Assembly (NCBI GenBank): GCA_024743175.1
Contig: JANSXA010000006.1
Span: 62,001-126,000 of the forward strand
Source: Pseudomonadaceae bacterium
GTDB lineage: Bacteria > Pseudomonadota > Gammaproteobacteria > Pseudomonadales > Azotimanducaceae
Length of the DNA: 64,000 bases
Direction of reading: 5' to 3'
How positions within the stretch are numbered: position 1 is the first letter of the stretch; each line of letters begins with the position of its first letter. The notes beneath the pieces were generated by a model. That model was not told the DNA's origin and did no database searches. It saw only the letters and a program-made list of their open reading frames with translations. The translations under genes and the position numbers were made by a program. This document shows positions 1 to 8,249 of the stretch, in pieces.

Positions 1-2
1 CC

Positions 3-458
3 CTGGGCGAGACGATAGACTGATGTCTCAGCGCCGAAGGGCGAGGGTTTATACACACAATTGGACAAATCTCCCCGCGCCCCCTCAACGAATGGATTGA
101 AAGACGTATCTTTCCTGGTGCGCAACCTCCGTCGCTGGCAGAGATGATGGCGATTTTTGAACCTCGCGATCTGGTTGTGGCAGATGTTGAGAATCTGCGG
201 CCCCATTACGCACAAACGCTCCAACACTGGTTGTCACGATTTGCCGCGCACGAAGAAGACGTAGCACGCATGTTTGGTGCGGAGTTTGTGCGTGCATGGC
301 GGTTGTATCTTGCGGGTTCAGCTGCCGCATTTACAACCGGAAGCCTGCAGCTTTATCAGGTCCTGTTTAGACGCAACAGCTGCCCAACTCTACCTGCTAC
401 ACGAGCGCATCTGTTTCGCCCCGGATTGCTGCAGGCCTGTCCTGACGAGGTGTCATGA
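3..458 (+). pseudogene. C-terminal part of cyclopropane-fatty-acyl-phospholipid synthase-like methyltransferase, with in-frame stop
   Basis: The frame matches the C-terminal third of Cfa-type SAM methyltransferases, which add a methylene to unsaturated phospholipid acyl chains. Visible family signatures are GRGFIHTIGQ, a W-I-x-R-x-IFPG segment, and the closing QLYQVLFRR. An in-frame TGA at 21-23 sits where the family has Arg after Asp (E. coli Cfa reads VVDR here; the window reads ID-stop). The six codons before the stop still fit the family. The longest uninterrupted ATG-started piece is 144-458 (104 aa), too short to carry the SAM fold. The upstream part lies outside the window, so a sequencing error, a real nonsense mutation or a decayed gene cannot be told apart. 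The end overlaps the next gene as ATGA, suggesting one operon. Confidence 0.6.
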
Positions 459-1441
459 TTCAACGTGACACAATTATTGTGGGCGGCGGCCCTGCGGGAA
501 GTGCCGCGGCCTGGCAACTTCACAAGCTGGGTAAACAGTGTCTGATTCTCGATCAACAGGCATTTCCGAGGGAGAAACTCTGTGCGGGCTGGATCACGCC
601 TGAAGTCCTGTCCGATCTGCAGATCGATCCGTCGGACTATCCGCATGGGCTGATGACGTTCGAGAACCTGCAGACGTCTTTCTGGCGATTACCTTTCTCG
701 TTAACGACCACACAACATTCCATCCGAAGAATAGAATTTGACCTGTGGTTGCTGGAAAGGAGCTGTGCCGAAGTAGCTGTGCACAATGTTCGGCAGGTCA
801 GGCAGGTGCCTGACGGTTTCGAGATTGATGGCAAGTATCATTGCGAGAATCTGATTGGCGCGGGTGGTACGGGATGCCCTGTTTACCGCAGTCTATTCCG
901 CAGCGAGTACCCGCGTGACAAAACGCTGCAAGCCGTTGCTCTGGAACTGGAGTATCCATATTCATGGCAGGATGCTAATTGTCATTTATGGTTTGCCTGT
1001 AACGGCCTTCCGGGGTATGCCTGGTACGTACCGAAAGCGAATGGTTATCTGAATATCGGCGTAGGCGGTATGGCGCACCTTCTGAAAGTTAAGAATGACA
1101 CCATTCATCGGCATTGGGATCTATTGACTAAGCGCCTGATTGCGCAAGGATTGATTGATGAGTTACCTGGTCAACCTCGGGGCTACAGTTACTATCTGCG
1201 AGGGCAGAGGAAACCTGTCTGGGCAGGGAATCTTCACCTGATAGGGGATGCCCGTGGTCTCGCGACACGAGACCTTTGTGAAGGAATCGGGCCGGCGGTA
1301 AGAAGTGGTCTGCAGGCTGCGCGGGTGGTAGCGGGCTCCAACGTTACACAAGCGATGGACGGCGATGCGTTCTCATTGACCCGCAGGCTACCGCAGCGAA
1401 TACTGGAATGGCAGTTTCTTCGTACTCATCTCGCTGCTTAA
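455..1441 (+). CDS. NAD(P)/FAD-dependent oxidoreductase, geranylgeranyl-reductase-like family
   Basis: A 328-aa flavoprotein. The N-terminus carries the dinucleotide-binding GGGPAGSAAAW Rossmann motif. Residues near 45 read PREKLCAGW, typical of the geranylgeranyl reductase/halogenase-like group. A second FAD motif, LIGDARGLATRDLCEGIG, lies near the C-terminus. The family reduces or oxidises lipid-like substrates using FAD. The start overlaps the end of the cyclopropane-synthase-like gene by ATGA, so translation is probably coupled and the substrate may be a membrane acyl chain (inference). There is no transmembrane helix or signal peptide. The exact reaction cannot be read from sequence. Confidence 0.75.
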   Translation: MIQRDTIIVGGGPAGSAAAWQLHKLGKQCLILDQQAFPREKLCAGWITPEVLSDLQIDPSDYPHGLMTFENLQTSFWRLPFSLTTTQHSIRRIEFDLWLLERSCAEVAVHNVRQVRQVPDGFEIDGKYHCENLIGAGGTGCPVYRSLFRSEYPRDKTLQAVALELEYPYSWQDANCHLWFACNGLPGYAWYVPKANGYLNIGVGGMAHLLKVKNDTIHRHWDLLTKRLIAQGLIDELPGQPRGYSYYLRGQRKPVWAGNLHLIGDARGLATRDLCEGIGPAVRSGLQAARVVAGSNVTQAMDGDAFSLTRRLPQRILEWQFLRTHLAA

Positions 1442-1560
1442 CTGTTGTTAGGTGCTGTTTTCGATTGTGTCTGACGCGCTGACGGTAAAGCCGTCACCAG
1501 TCCCTATCAGGGTATTCCCCTAGCGACAGGATCTATGGTACTGGAGGAGAATGGCGCGAA

Positions 1561-2490
1561 ATGGAATATCAAGATTATTACAAAACCCTCGGTGTGGAGC
1601 GCGATGCGGATGCGGATTCTATAAAGAAGGCCTACCGCAAGCTGGCGCGCAAGTATCACCCTGACGTCAGTAAGGAAGCTGACGCTGAAGTTAAGTTTAA
1701 ACAGCTTAACGAGGCTTACGAGGTGCTCAAAGATAAAGAAAAGCGAGCTGCCTATGATCAGCTTGGCCACAACTGGCAGGCTGGGCAGGATTTTGAGCCG
1801 CCGCCTGGCTGGCAACCTTATGGCGCAGACCCACGGCAATCGGGTTCAACGTTTGAGTTTGAAGATTTTGCTGATCTGTTTGGCGGTATGTTCGGCGGCG
1901 CAGGCCGTCAACAAAGGACACGGCCTCAAGCCAGTTTAGACCTCCATGCAGCATTGAACCTTACTCTGGAAGAGCTCTACAACGCTAAACCTGTCGAACT
2001 GTATGTGCGCCACCCGAATACTGGCGAAGAGCGTCAGTTACGCGTCAAGGTGCCCTCTCACCTGCGGGACGGTGAGTCTTTCCGTCTGAAAGGTCAGGGC
2101 GCAAAACAGGGTGACCGAACCGGCGACCTTTATGTCGAGATACGTCTGGTACCCCATCCACAATTTGAGGTGCGGGGTAATGATGTACACGTGCGTTTAC
2201 CAGTGACGCCATGGGAGGCAGTGTTGGGCGCCAAAATAGAAGTCAATACCCTGGGTGGTGTCGTTAATCTGACAGTACCGCCTCGTTCACAATCCGGCCG
2301 TTCTTTGCGGCTGCCTAAGCGAGGTCTGCCTGGCCCGCAGCCAGGCAACCAGATCGTGACTCTGGACGTGCAGGTACCAACAGACCTCGATAGTGAGAGC
2401 CTGGCTCATTTTGAGGCTCTGGCCAAATCCTGTAACTTCGATCCCCGCGGCAAACATCAGCGAGAACGATATGAAGCGCGTCGTAGTTGA
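1561..2490 (+). CDS. cbpA: Curved DNA-binding protein CbpA, DnaJ-class co-chaperone
   Basis: A 309-aa type-II J-protein that stimulates DnaK ATPase and, in E. coli, also binds curved DNA in the nucleoid. The J domain covers residues 1-70, with the essential HPD tripeptide at 33-35. It is followed by a Gly/Phe-rich linker (about 70-115, including FADLFGGMFGGAG) and the two-part substrate-binding C-terminal domain. The zinc-finger domain of true DnaJ is absent, which fits CbpA. A good GGAGGAG ribosome site precedes the ATG. The 3' end overlaps cbpM by 20 nt, the conserved CbpA-CbpM arrangement. Confidence 0.93.
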   Translation: MEYQDYYKTLGVERDADADSIKKAYRKLARKYHPDVSKEADAEVKFKQLNEAYEVLKDKEKRAAYDQLGHNWQAGQDFEPPPGWQPYGADPRQSGSTFEFEDFADLFGGMFGGAGRQQRTRPQASLDLHAALNLTLEELYNAKPVELYVRHPNTGEERQLRVKVPSHLRDGESFRLKGQGAKQGDRTGDLYVEIRLVPHPQFEVRGNDVHVRLPVTPWEAVLGAKIEVNTLGGVVNLTVPPRSQSGRSLRLPKRGLPGPQPGNQIVTLDVQVPTDLDSESLAHFEALAKSCNFDPRGKHQRERYEARRS

Positions 2491-2737
2491 AACGTTACAT
2501 CTGCAAACCGAAGTCCTTGGCGACGTCAGTCTGGGAGAAGCCTGCCAGTTGTGCCATGTTGAGATTGAGTTTGTTCATGCGTTGATCGAAGAGGGTGCGT
2601 TGGAGCTTGCAGATGGCCACTCTGTACTCGATCGAGGCCAGTTTGCCCGCCTACGTAAAGCAGTCAGATTGCATAAAGACCTCGGCGTTAATCCGCCTGG
2701 GGTCGCCCTGGCCCTGGAACTGATGGATCAATTGTAG
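2471..2737 (+). CDS. cbpM: CbpA modulator CbpM
   Basis: An 88-aa protein of the CbpM/MerR-like helix-turn-helix family, which binds the J domain of CbpA and inhibits both its chaperone and DNA-binding activity. The ATG at 2471 lies inside the end of cbpA, so the two are probably translationally coupled. An open upstream extension in the same frame lies wholly inside cbpA and is rejected. The sequence shows the family pattern: a first helical segment ending in ELADGHSVLD, and a C-terminal leucine-rich helix (GVALALELMDQL). Confidence 0.88.
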   Translation: MKRVVVETLHLQTEVLGDVSLGEACQLCHVEIEFVHALIEEGALELADGHSVLDRGQFARLRKAVRLHKDLGVNPPGVALALELMDQL

Positions 2738-2742
2738 GCGTT

Positions 2743-3996
2743 GTGACTTTGCGAGTTCCCTCGCCTATAGAACAAAAGCCGATCCCGCTTAAACGATCCT
2801 TATCGTTACCGCTGCTTGTACTGTATGGATTGGGCACAACGGTCGGCGCTGGAATCTATTCGCTGCTCGGTGAGGTTGCCCGCGCTGCGGGATACTTTGC
2901 CCCTGTGTCTTTTCTGTTAGCGTCTTTGCTGGCTGCGCTCACAGCGATTTCTTTTGCGGAGCTCAGTGCTCGATTTCCACGGGCTGCTGGCGTTGCATTG
3001 TATGTAGAGCGTGGATTTTCTTCGCGAACATTGTCCCTCGTTGTCGGCTTGCTGGTTATTTCCGCCGGACTGGTCTCGTCATCAGCCCTGCTTAACGGGT
3101 TTGTTGGTTATGCCCTGGAGTTTGTCAGTGTAGATCGCGTCTTTATCATCATATTCTGCGCCCTGCTGATCGGGGTGGTTGCCGCCTGGGGAATTCTGGA
3201 ATCTGTGGTGATCGCAAGTGTTGTTACTGTGGTAGAGCTGGCTGGCCTTTACCTGGTTGTTATTGTCAACGACGCCGCTCTGTATTCAGTTGTGGAGCGT
3301 TGGCCAGAACTTATGCCCACGGCTGAGCTTGCCAGTTGGGGTGGTATCTATGCAGGTGTCCTTCTTGCGTTTTACGCTTTCATAGGTTTTGAGGATATGG
3401 TCGATGTGGCTGAAGAGGTGAAGAATGTTAAACGCACCATGCCTCTGGCTATTCTGCTCACCATACTTGTCACCACGCTGACCTACCTTCTTCTCATGGT
3501 TACTGCGGTGCTTGCGGTGCCACCGGTGCAACTGGCGAACAGTCAAGCACCCCTGGCGCATCTGTTTGTTGTCAGCGGTACCGGAGAGGGTGCATTGATC
3601 AGCGTGATCGGACTGTTTGCGATTATCAACGGCGCACTGATTCAGGTGATCATGAGTTCGCGCGTGATGTATGGTCTCAGTAGCCGGGGTTTATTACCGG
3701 CGGTTCTGGCGCGGGTCAATCCGAGGACTCAAACGCCCCTGATCGCGACAGCGTGCGCAGCAGTGATCATGCTGGTTCTGGCACTGGTCGGTGGGCTGGC
3801 TTCGCTTGCCTCTCTCACGTCCACAATCATCCTGATCCTGTTTGTGCTGGTCAATGCCTCTCTCTGGCGTATTAAACGCAACACGCCGAACATAGGTGAT
3901 GGCTTCGTATTTCCACGGTGGGTACCGGCAGTCGGCGCTGTTGTCAGTCTTGTATTTGTGCTGGTTCAGGTTGGCCGCTATGTCAGCTTGCTTTAG
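2743..3996 (+). CDS. APC-family amino acid permease
   Basis: A 417-aa integral inner-membrane protein with about 12 hydrophobic helices. The first helix carries the APC signature GLGTTVGAGIYSLLGEVA (unwound G-x-G substrate-binding segment). A second family motif, AFYAFIGFEDMVDVAEEVKN, lies in the middle. These transporters take up amino acids or amines with H+ symport or by exchange; the substrate is not readable. The start is GTG, five bases after the cbpM stop, so it may be read from the same transcript. The 3' end overlaps the convergent CYTH-CHAD gene by 14 bp. Confidence 0.85.
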   Translation: MTLRVPSPIEQKPIPLKRSLSLPLLVLYGLGTTVGAGIYSLLGEVARAAGYFAPVSFLLASLLAALTAISFAELSARFPRAAGVALYVERGFSSRTLSLVVGLLVISAGLVSSSALLNGFVGYALEFVSVDRVFIIIFCALLIGVVAAWGILESVVIASVVTVVELAGLYLVVIVNDAALYSVVERWPELMPTAELASWGGIYAGVLLAFYAFIGFEDMVDVAEEVKNVKRTMPLAILLTILVTTLTYLLLMVTAVLAVPPVQLANSQAPLAHLFVVSGTGEGALISVIGLFAIINGALIQVIMSSRVMYGLSSRGLLPAVLARVNPRTQTPLIATACAAVIMLVLALVGGLASLASLTSTIILILFVLVNASLWRIKRNTPNIGDGFVFPRWVPAVGAVVSLVFVLVQVGRYVSLL

Positions 3997-5497
3997 TTGC
4001 CGGGGCTCTAAATTCATCACAGAAATTTTTGAGTGCAGCTCCATGTTCTACTGCGAGGCGTCTTTGCTCGCGCAGAAAAGACTTCAGCTGACGTTTCTCT
4101 GCTTTGGATTTACAGGGTAGATAGGCATCGATTCTTTTCTGTGCCATCTGTGTGTCCTGAATTTTTCCCAGCATCGCCAGGAGTGTCTTCATACGCTGGA
4201 GACACAGCGAAACCTGCTCATTCTCGACGGAATAAGTGGTCAGTTGATAACGTAGTTTCTTCAATTCGATCCGCAGTTCATGCAGGCGTTTGGCATCTGT
4301 CGCTGCATTAATGTCCTGAACTGCGGTGTAAATCCGGCGGATGATCTTGTCAGCTGTGTCCTCTGCAAAGGATTCATCAGGTGCACTCCTGAAATCGGAA
4401 GCACAGAACATATCAAGCTCAGCGATAATGTCGCCGAAAGTATTACCAAGTGTTTGACGAAGCCGCGTTTGTTGCTTGTGGGTGCATCTGTTCAAATGTC
4501 CACGATAATTCTGCAACTCGTTACGTTGCAGCAGCGGGCCGAGTTGATCCCGGTGGACGTCGAGGTCGCGGACCTTGCCGAGTCTTCTGGTCAGATTTTT
4601 CAGATCTGTTTCGAGTCTTGTTGCCAAGGTTGCAGGTACCTGCCGATGTAGAAGACTCAAACTGGCGCGTAGCTTCCGTGTGCTGATCCGCAATTGATGC
4701 ACACCTTCAGGATGCAGACCTTCGTAGGCGAATGGCTCGTACAGGATCAGATCATTGAGTCGTGTTCTGAAGTTGTGTTGATTCTGTTTGTCGAAATCAG
4801 CTGGAAGCGGGGCTTCAAACCTGGATGATTCCGGATTGTGCGCGTATCTCCCACGCATGAACTTACTCATGCGTGAGGCAGACAGACCCTCACAGCGATG
4901 TGCAATCAAGTTCAGATGTTCCAGTAAACGCTCGTCTCCGCTGAGCAGCTCCAGCTCAAACTCTGTGTAATCCCTGAGAGTCTCTGTGTCGCAGCTGTTT
5001 TTGACTTTGACCCTGTCTATGCACCATTGAACTTCTGTATTCGGTAAAGTCGGATGGCTGATCGTATATATGTTGCGTTTGCTGATTTGTTTAAGTACAG
5101 GTAAAAGACTCTGTCCGGGTAGATTGTTTTCGTGCAGAACCTGGCTGGTCTTACTGTTGTCTGGTACCACCAGATTACGATCAACTTTGATAGCTTGGAT
5201 CGGCAGTATTTCTTCGTGCTCCAGGCGGCGAAAAGTGGCGTTGGCTGCAGCAATAGATTTCAAGGTGAGACATACGGTATCCGCGTTGGTATAGCGACAG
5301 CGTAGAGTCCAGCCCGAACGTTGCAGGGCAGAAGAGGCATTGTCGAAGTAGATATCAGACATTTTCTGTCGCGGCTTTTTGGCCATCACAAAACCAAAAG
5401 CCGACAGCTGCCCGGCAAATGCCTTGCGCACCTGCTTCAGAGGCAGATGACGACTGACGAGAAATTTCAGCTCGAATTCAGTGTCGTGTTTTTCCAT
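3983..5497 (-). CDS. CYTH and CHAD domain protein, probable inorganic triphosphatase
   Basis: A 504-aa cytoplasmic protein. Residues 7-11 show the CYTH catalytic signature E-x-E-x-K (EFELK), followed by the charged strands of the triphosphate tunnel; this domain ends near residue 215. The second half is an Arg/Lys/His-rich helical CHAD domain (from about 240), including LHPEGVHQLRISTRKLRA and LHELRIELKKLRYQL. CYTH enzymes of the YgiF type hydrolyse inorganic triphosphate, and CHAD domains bind polyphosphate. A role in polyphosphate metabolism is therefore likely but inferred. It converges on the APC permease with a 14-bp overlap. Confidence 0.86.
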   Translation of the reverse strand: MEKHDTEFELKFLVSRHLPLKQVRKAFAGQLSAFGFVMAKKPRQKMSDIYFDNASSALQRSGWTLRCRYTNADTVCLTLKSIAAANATFRRLEHEEILPIQAIKVDRNLVVPDNSKTSQVLHENNLPGQSLLPVLKQISKRNIYTISHPTLPNTEVQWCIDRVKVKNSCDTETLRDYTEFELELLSGDERLLEHLNLIAHRCEGLSASRMSKFMRGRYAHNPESSRFEAPLPADFDKQNQHNFRTRLNDLILYEPFAYEGLHPEGVHQLRISTRKLRASLSLLHRQVPATLATRLETDLKNLTRRLGKVRDLDVHRDQLGPLLQRNELQNYRGHLNRCTHKQQTRLRQTLGNTFGDIIAELDMFCASDFRSAPDESFAEDTADKIIRRIYTAVQDINAATDAKRLHELRIELKKLRYQLTTYSVENEQVSLCLQRMKTLLAMLGKIQDTQMAQKRIDAYLPCKSKAEKRQLKSFLREQRRLAVEHGAALKNFCDEFRAPATKAS

Positions 5498-5582
5498 AGA
5501 AAGGGCCGTAGAATTACGGATAGCGCCAAGCGGTCATGGTCGCACAATATGCATTGGTAATAAATCGTTGGAACCCGAGACT

Positions 5583-5831
5583 ATGGATGACGTAAAAGAC
5601 AGCGTGAAAGAGTTGGTGCAGAAGCTCAAGACTGAGCGTGATGAACTGCAGGTGCAGCTGAAACTTTCAAGCATGGAGTTTCGCGATCACTGGGAAGCGG
5701 CCGAAGTTAAATGGAATCATCTTGAGCAGAAGGTGTCTGATCTGTCCCACGAATCAGCAGAAGCAACCCGTTCAGTGGCGCATGAGCTGGCTGAGATGTA
5801 CCGAAACATGCGCAATATCATAAAGCGATAA
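5583..5831 (+). CDS. Small coiled-coil protein of unknown function
   Basis: An 82-aa acidic/basic helical protein I do not recognise. Nearly the whole sequence is predicted helix with heptad-like spacing of Leu/Val. It begins MDDVKDSVKELVQKLK and contains repeated Glu-Leu-rich segments. There is no signal peptide, cysteine or membrane helix. ATG 5583 is chosen because the open frame upstream has non-helical composition unlike the rest. It is divergent from the CYTH-CHAD gene. A structural or scaffold role is possible; no function is claimed. Confidence 0.6.
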   Translation: MDDVKDSVKELVQKLKTERDELQVQLKLSSMEFRDHWEAAEVKWNHLEQKVSDLSHESAEATRSVAHELAEMYRNMRNIIKR

Positions 5832-5878
5832 ATTTTCAGTAGTTTGCATACTGTTGATTGACGGTTTGTCAGCTGCCT

Positions 5879-6121
5879 TCAAATCGGCAATTCGATGGTG
5901 CGTTGAATCAGGTGGTGCAGTTCGTCCAGTTCGCGTGCCACAGGTTTCAGCGTTTCAGCGTGGATTGGGAAATCTTCACCGCACTTGCAGGTGAATCCGA
6001 TGCCACTGTCTAAGTCTGCGATCGGCAGATCCTGCTGCTCGTTGCACGTTGGGCATTGAATGCTCAAAATGATGCAACCCTGAGGATTACAGCGAAAGTG
6101 TATTTTTACAGGGTTGTCCAT
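5879..6121 (-). CDS. Small putative zinc-ribbon protein
   Basis: An 80-aa protein not recognised by name. It has two pairs of cysteines, CPTC near residue 23 and CKC-G near residue 46, spaced as in a zinc ribbon, plus an isolated Cys near residue 11. The C-terminal 30 residues form a likely amphipathic helix with Glu/Leu/His. No signal peptide is present. It is divergent from the MarR gene and convergent with the coiled-coil gene. It may be a small nucleic-acid- or protein-binding factor, but function is unknown. Confidence 0.55.
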   Translation of the reverse strand: MDNPVKIHFRCNPQGCIILSIQCPTCNEQQDLPIADLDSGIGFTCKCGEDFPIHAETLKPVARELDELHHLIQRTIELPI

Positions 6122-6288
6122 TACAGCCTCGAGATCACAGGTAAGTATGCGCAGCTTGAATCAGAGCGCACTGTGAAGTGAATCCGTAACTTCCCTTAGC
6201 AGCAGGTCGGCATCCTGGTTGATGAATTGCTCATTTACCTGACGCCCTTTTGCGTGCTAGAAAACACTACCCATTGATCAATGCAGTT

Positions 6289-6762
6289 ATGAACGAATTA
6301 ACAGATGAAGTCCTGGTTGCGCTGCGGCGAATTATCCGCGCGACAGACCTGCATTCCCGCCGGCTGGGCAAAGATACGGGCCTGACGACACCACAGCTGG
6401 TGGTGATGAATGCTATCGAGAAATATGGCGACCAGTCTCTTGCTGAAATTGGTCGCCAGGTCAGTCTGTCCCAGGCAACGGTTACAAATATCCTGAATCG
6501 GCTTGAGGCTAACGGTCTGGTAACCCGCAAACGCAGTAAGCGTGACAAGCGTCGGGTTGATGTTTTTCTTACGGCCGAAGGCGCTCGCCTGCGCGCGTCA
6601 GCTCCGCAACCGTTGCAGGAAGAGTTTGTTGAGCGGTTTCGCGAATTAGACGGCTGGGAACAACATCAGATTGTTGCTGCCTTGATGCGTGTAGCCACCA
6701 TGATGGATGCGCAGACGTTGGATGCTGCGCCGATGCTGGCGACAGGGGAGCACGTGTTGTGA
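6289..6762 (+). CDS. MarR-family transcriptional regulator
   Basis: A 157-aa winged-helix repressor-type protein. The core shows the family pattern: a dimerisation helix, then LTTPQLVVMNAI, the recognition helix region VSLSQATVTNILNRLEANGLV, and the beta-wing RKRSKRDKRRVDVFLT. ATG 6289 is used; an in-frame TTG at 6250 would add 13 residues but lacks a ribosome site. The stop overlaps the GTG start of the pirin gene (GTGA), so they form an operon, and the regulator likely controls the pair. The inducer is unknown. Confidence 0.85.
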   Translation: MNELTDEVLVALRRIIRATDLHSRRLGKDTGLTTPQLVVMNAIEKYGDQSLAEIGRQVSLSQATVTNILNRLEANGLVTRKRSKRDKRRVDVFLTAEGARLRASAPQPLQEEFVERFRELDGWEQHQIVAALMRVATMMDAQTLDAAPMLATGEHVL

Positions 6763-7664
6763 GTTATGAAGATGCGCTGGAACCTGTTTGCAGCAGCTGT
6801 GTGGGTAGTATTGCGTTAAGTATCGCGTCTCGCGAAAAAGACCTTGGTGGTTTCACTGTTCGTCGAGTGCTGCCAGCGGCAGAACGGCAAATGGTCGGTC
6901 CGTTTATCTTTTTTGATCACATGGGGCCTGCACAATTTCCTCCTGGGAAAGGCATTGATGTTCGGCCTCATCCGCATATTGGCATTGCTACGATAACTTA
7001 CCTGTTTGAAGGTGAGATTCTGCATCGGGACAGCCTTGGCGTTATTCAGCCCATTGAGCCCGGCGCTGTAAATCTCATGACTGCGGGTAGCGGCATTGCT
7101 CATTCAGAACGCCCAGGCGCAGATTTTGAAACAACATCGACGCTGCATGGCATCCAATCCTGGATGGCATTGCCAGATGGACAGGAAGAGATGCCCGCAG
7201 CGTTTGCGCATACGACAGCTGCTGAGTTGCCTCAGTTAGAAATCAAAGGGGTCAGTGTCAGGGTCATCATGGGAGAGGCATTTGGCCAGCGCTCACCGGT
7301 CACAACCTACAGCAGCACTTTGTATCTGGATTGCAGGTTACCGCAAGGTGCAGAAGTAACGTTGCCCGACAACTATGAAGAGATAGCAGCGTATGTTGTC
7401 AGCGGGACAGTTCGGGTAGACGAAGATAGTTATGATACCGGAGCCATGTTTGTCGCGAAGCCGGGTCTGGCAGTGTCGGTATGCGGCATGTCGGATGCGC
7501 GCATTATGGTGATTGGTGGTGCCAAACATGGCAGACGTCATATCTGGTGGAATTTTGTATCCAGTTCAACCGAGCGCATTGAGCAGGCGAAGCAGGATTG
7601 GCGAGAAAACCGTTTTCCGAAAGTGGTGGATGATGACGAATTCATCCCTCTTCCTGAAGATTAA
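6759..7664 (+). CDS. Pirin family protein (cupin, possible quercetinase-like or redox sensor)
   Basis: A 301-aa bicupin. The N-terminal cupin carries the pirin metal signature RPHPHIGIATITYLFEGEI with HRDSLG and, later, AGSGIAHSERP, supplying the usual three His and one Glu iron ligands. The C-terminal half is the second cupin domain (from about residue 185). Bacterial pirins include quercetin dioxygenases and proteins acting on central metabolism, so the activity is not certain. It starts at GTG overlapping the MarR stop, pointing to co-regulation by that protein. Confidence 0.88.
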   Translation: MSYEDALEPVCSSCVGSIALSIASREKDLGGFTVRRVLPAAERQMVGPFIFFDHMGPAQFPPGKGIDVRPHPHIGIATITYLFEGEILHRDSLGVIQPIEPGAVNLMTAGSGIAHSERPGADFETTSTLHGIQSWMALPDGQEEMPAAFAHTTAAELPQLEIKGVSVRVIMGEAFGQRSPVTTYSSTLYLDCRLPQGAEVTLPDNYEEIAAYVVSGTVRVDEDSYDTGAMFVAKPGLAVSVCGMSDARIMVIGGAKHGRRHIWWNFVSSSTERIEQAKQDWRENRFPKVVDDDEFIPLPED

Positions 7665-7680
7665 GGGTTTCGCTGACAAT

Positions 7681-8037
7681 TCAGCTCTGACTGGCCACAA
7701 TGTAACTCTGCATGCAATCCTGTGCCTCCGACTGACAGGCAAACGGCCCCTGTAGTCCTTCCCTGGCGCGGAAATACCAGCCATCAGCCTGCTGTGTTAT
7801 GCGTTTACTGGTGGTGTCCTCATTCAGGCCATCCAGCTCGATATGAGCATTGCTGCTGAGCCGAACAGCAACTTCTGCTACAGGCATGTCGAAAACACGT
7901 TGCTTGCCGTTTGCGCGACAGCTGACCCGTGCAGTCTGGGTATCCGTATTCACTTCAACAACCAGATATAGCCGACCTTCCAGGGCGAACAGGCGTCCTT
8001 CCATGCGGCTGGCCAGTGGTGTGTCATTAAGCTGCAT
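7681..8037 (-). CDS. DUF6316-like small protein
   Basis: A 118-aa protein. The C-terminal 35 residues have the pattern GWYFRAREGLQGPFA followed by a short helix containing Cys and Met, resembling the DUF6316 module of marine gammaproteobacteria. The N-terminal half is a beta-rich segment (EGRLFALEGRLYLVVEVN). The start is fixed at the ATG ending at 8037 by an excellent AAGGAGG ribosome site eight bases upstream; a longer open frame to 8097 would place that site inside the gene. Function is unknown. Confidence 0.62.
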   Translation of the reverse strand: MQLNDTPLASRMEGRLFALEGRLYLVVEVNTDTQTARVSCRANGKQRVFDMPVAEVAVRLSSNAHIELDGLNEDTTSKRITQQADGWYFRAREGLQGPFACQSEAQDCMQSYIVASQS

Positions 8038-8249
8038 GCTTTGACCCTCCTTAAGTTTCCCTACTTCAGCTGCTGAGCAGATTACGACGCTGTTCACTGG
8101 GGTTCTGTGAACGGGTTCTCAAAGTTGATCGTTGTGCTTGTAATCGAAAGCTCAGTAATATCGAGGTATCAGTGAGCCTTTGTCGACTTTTTTCGATGCT
8201 TCGTTGTACTTAGTCTTTAGGCTGCCACGAAAGGAAAGGGATAAGCCGG

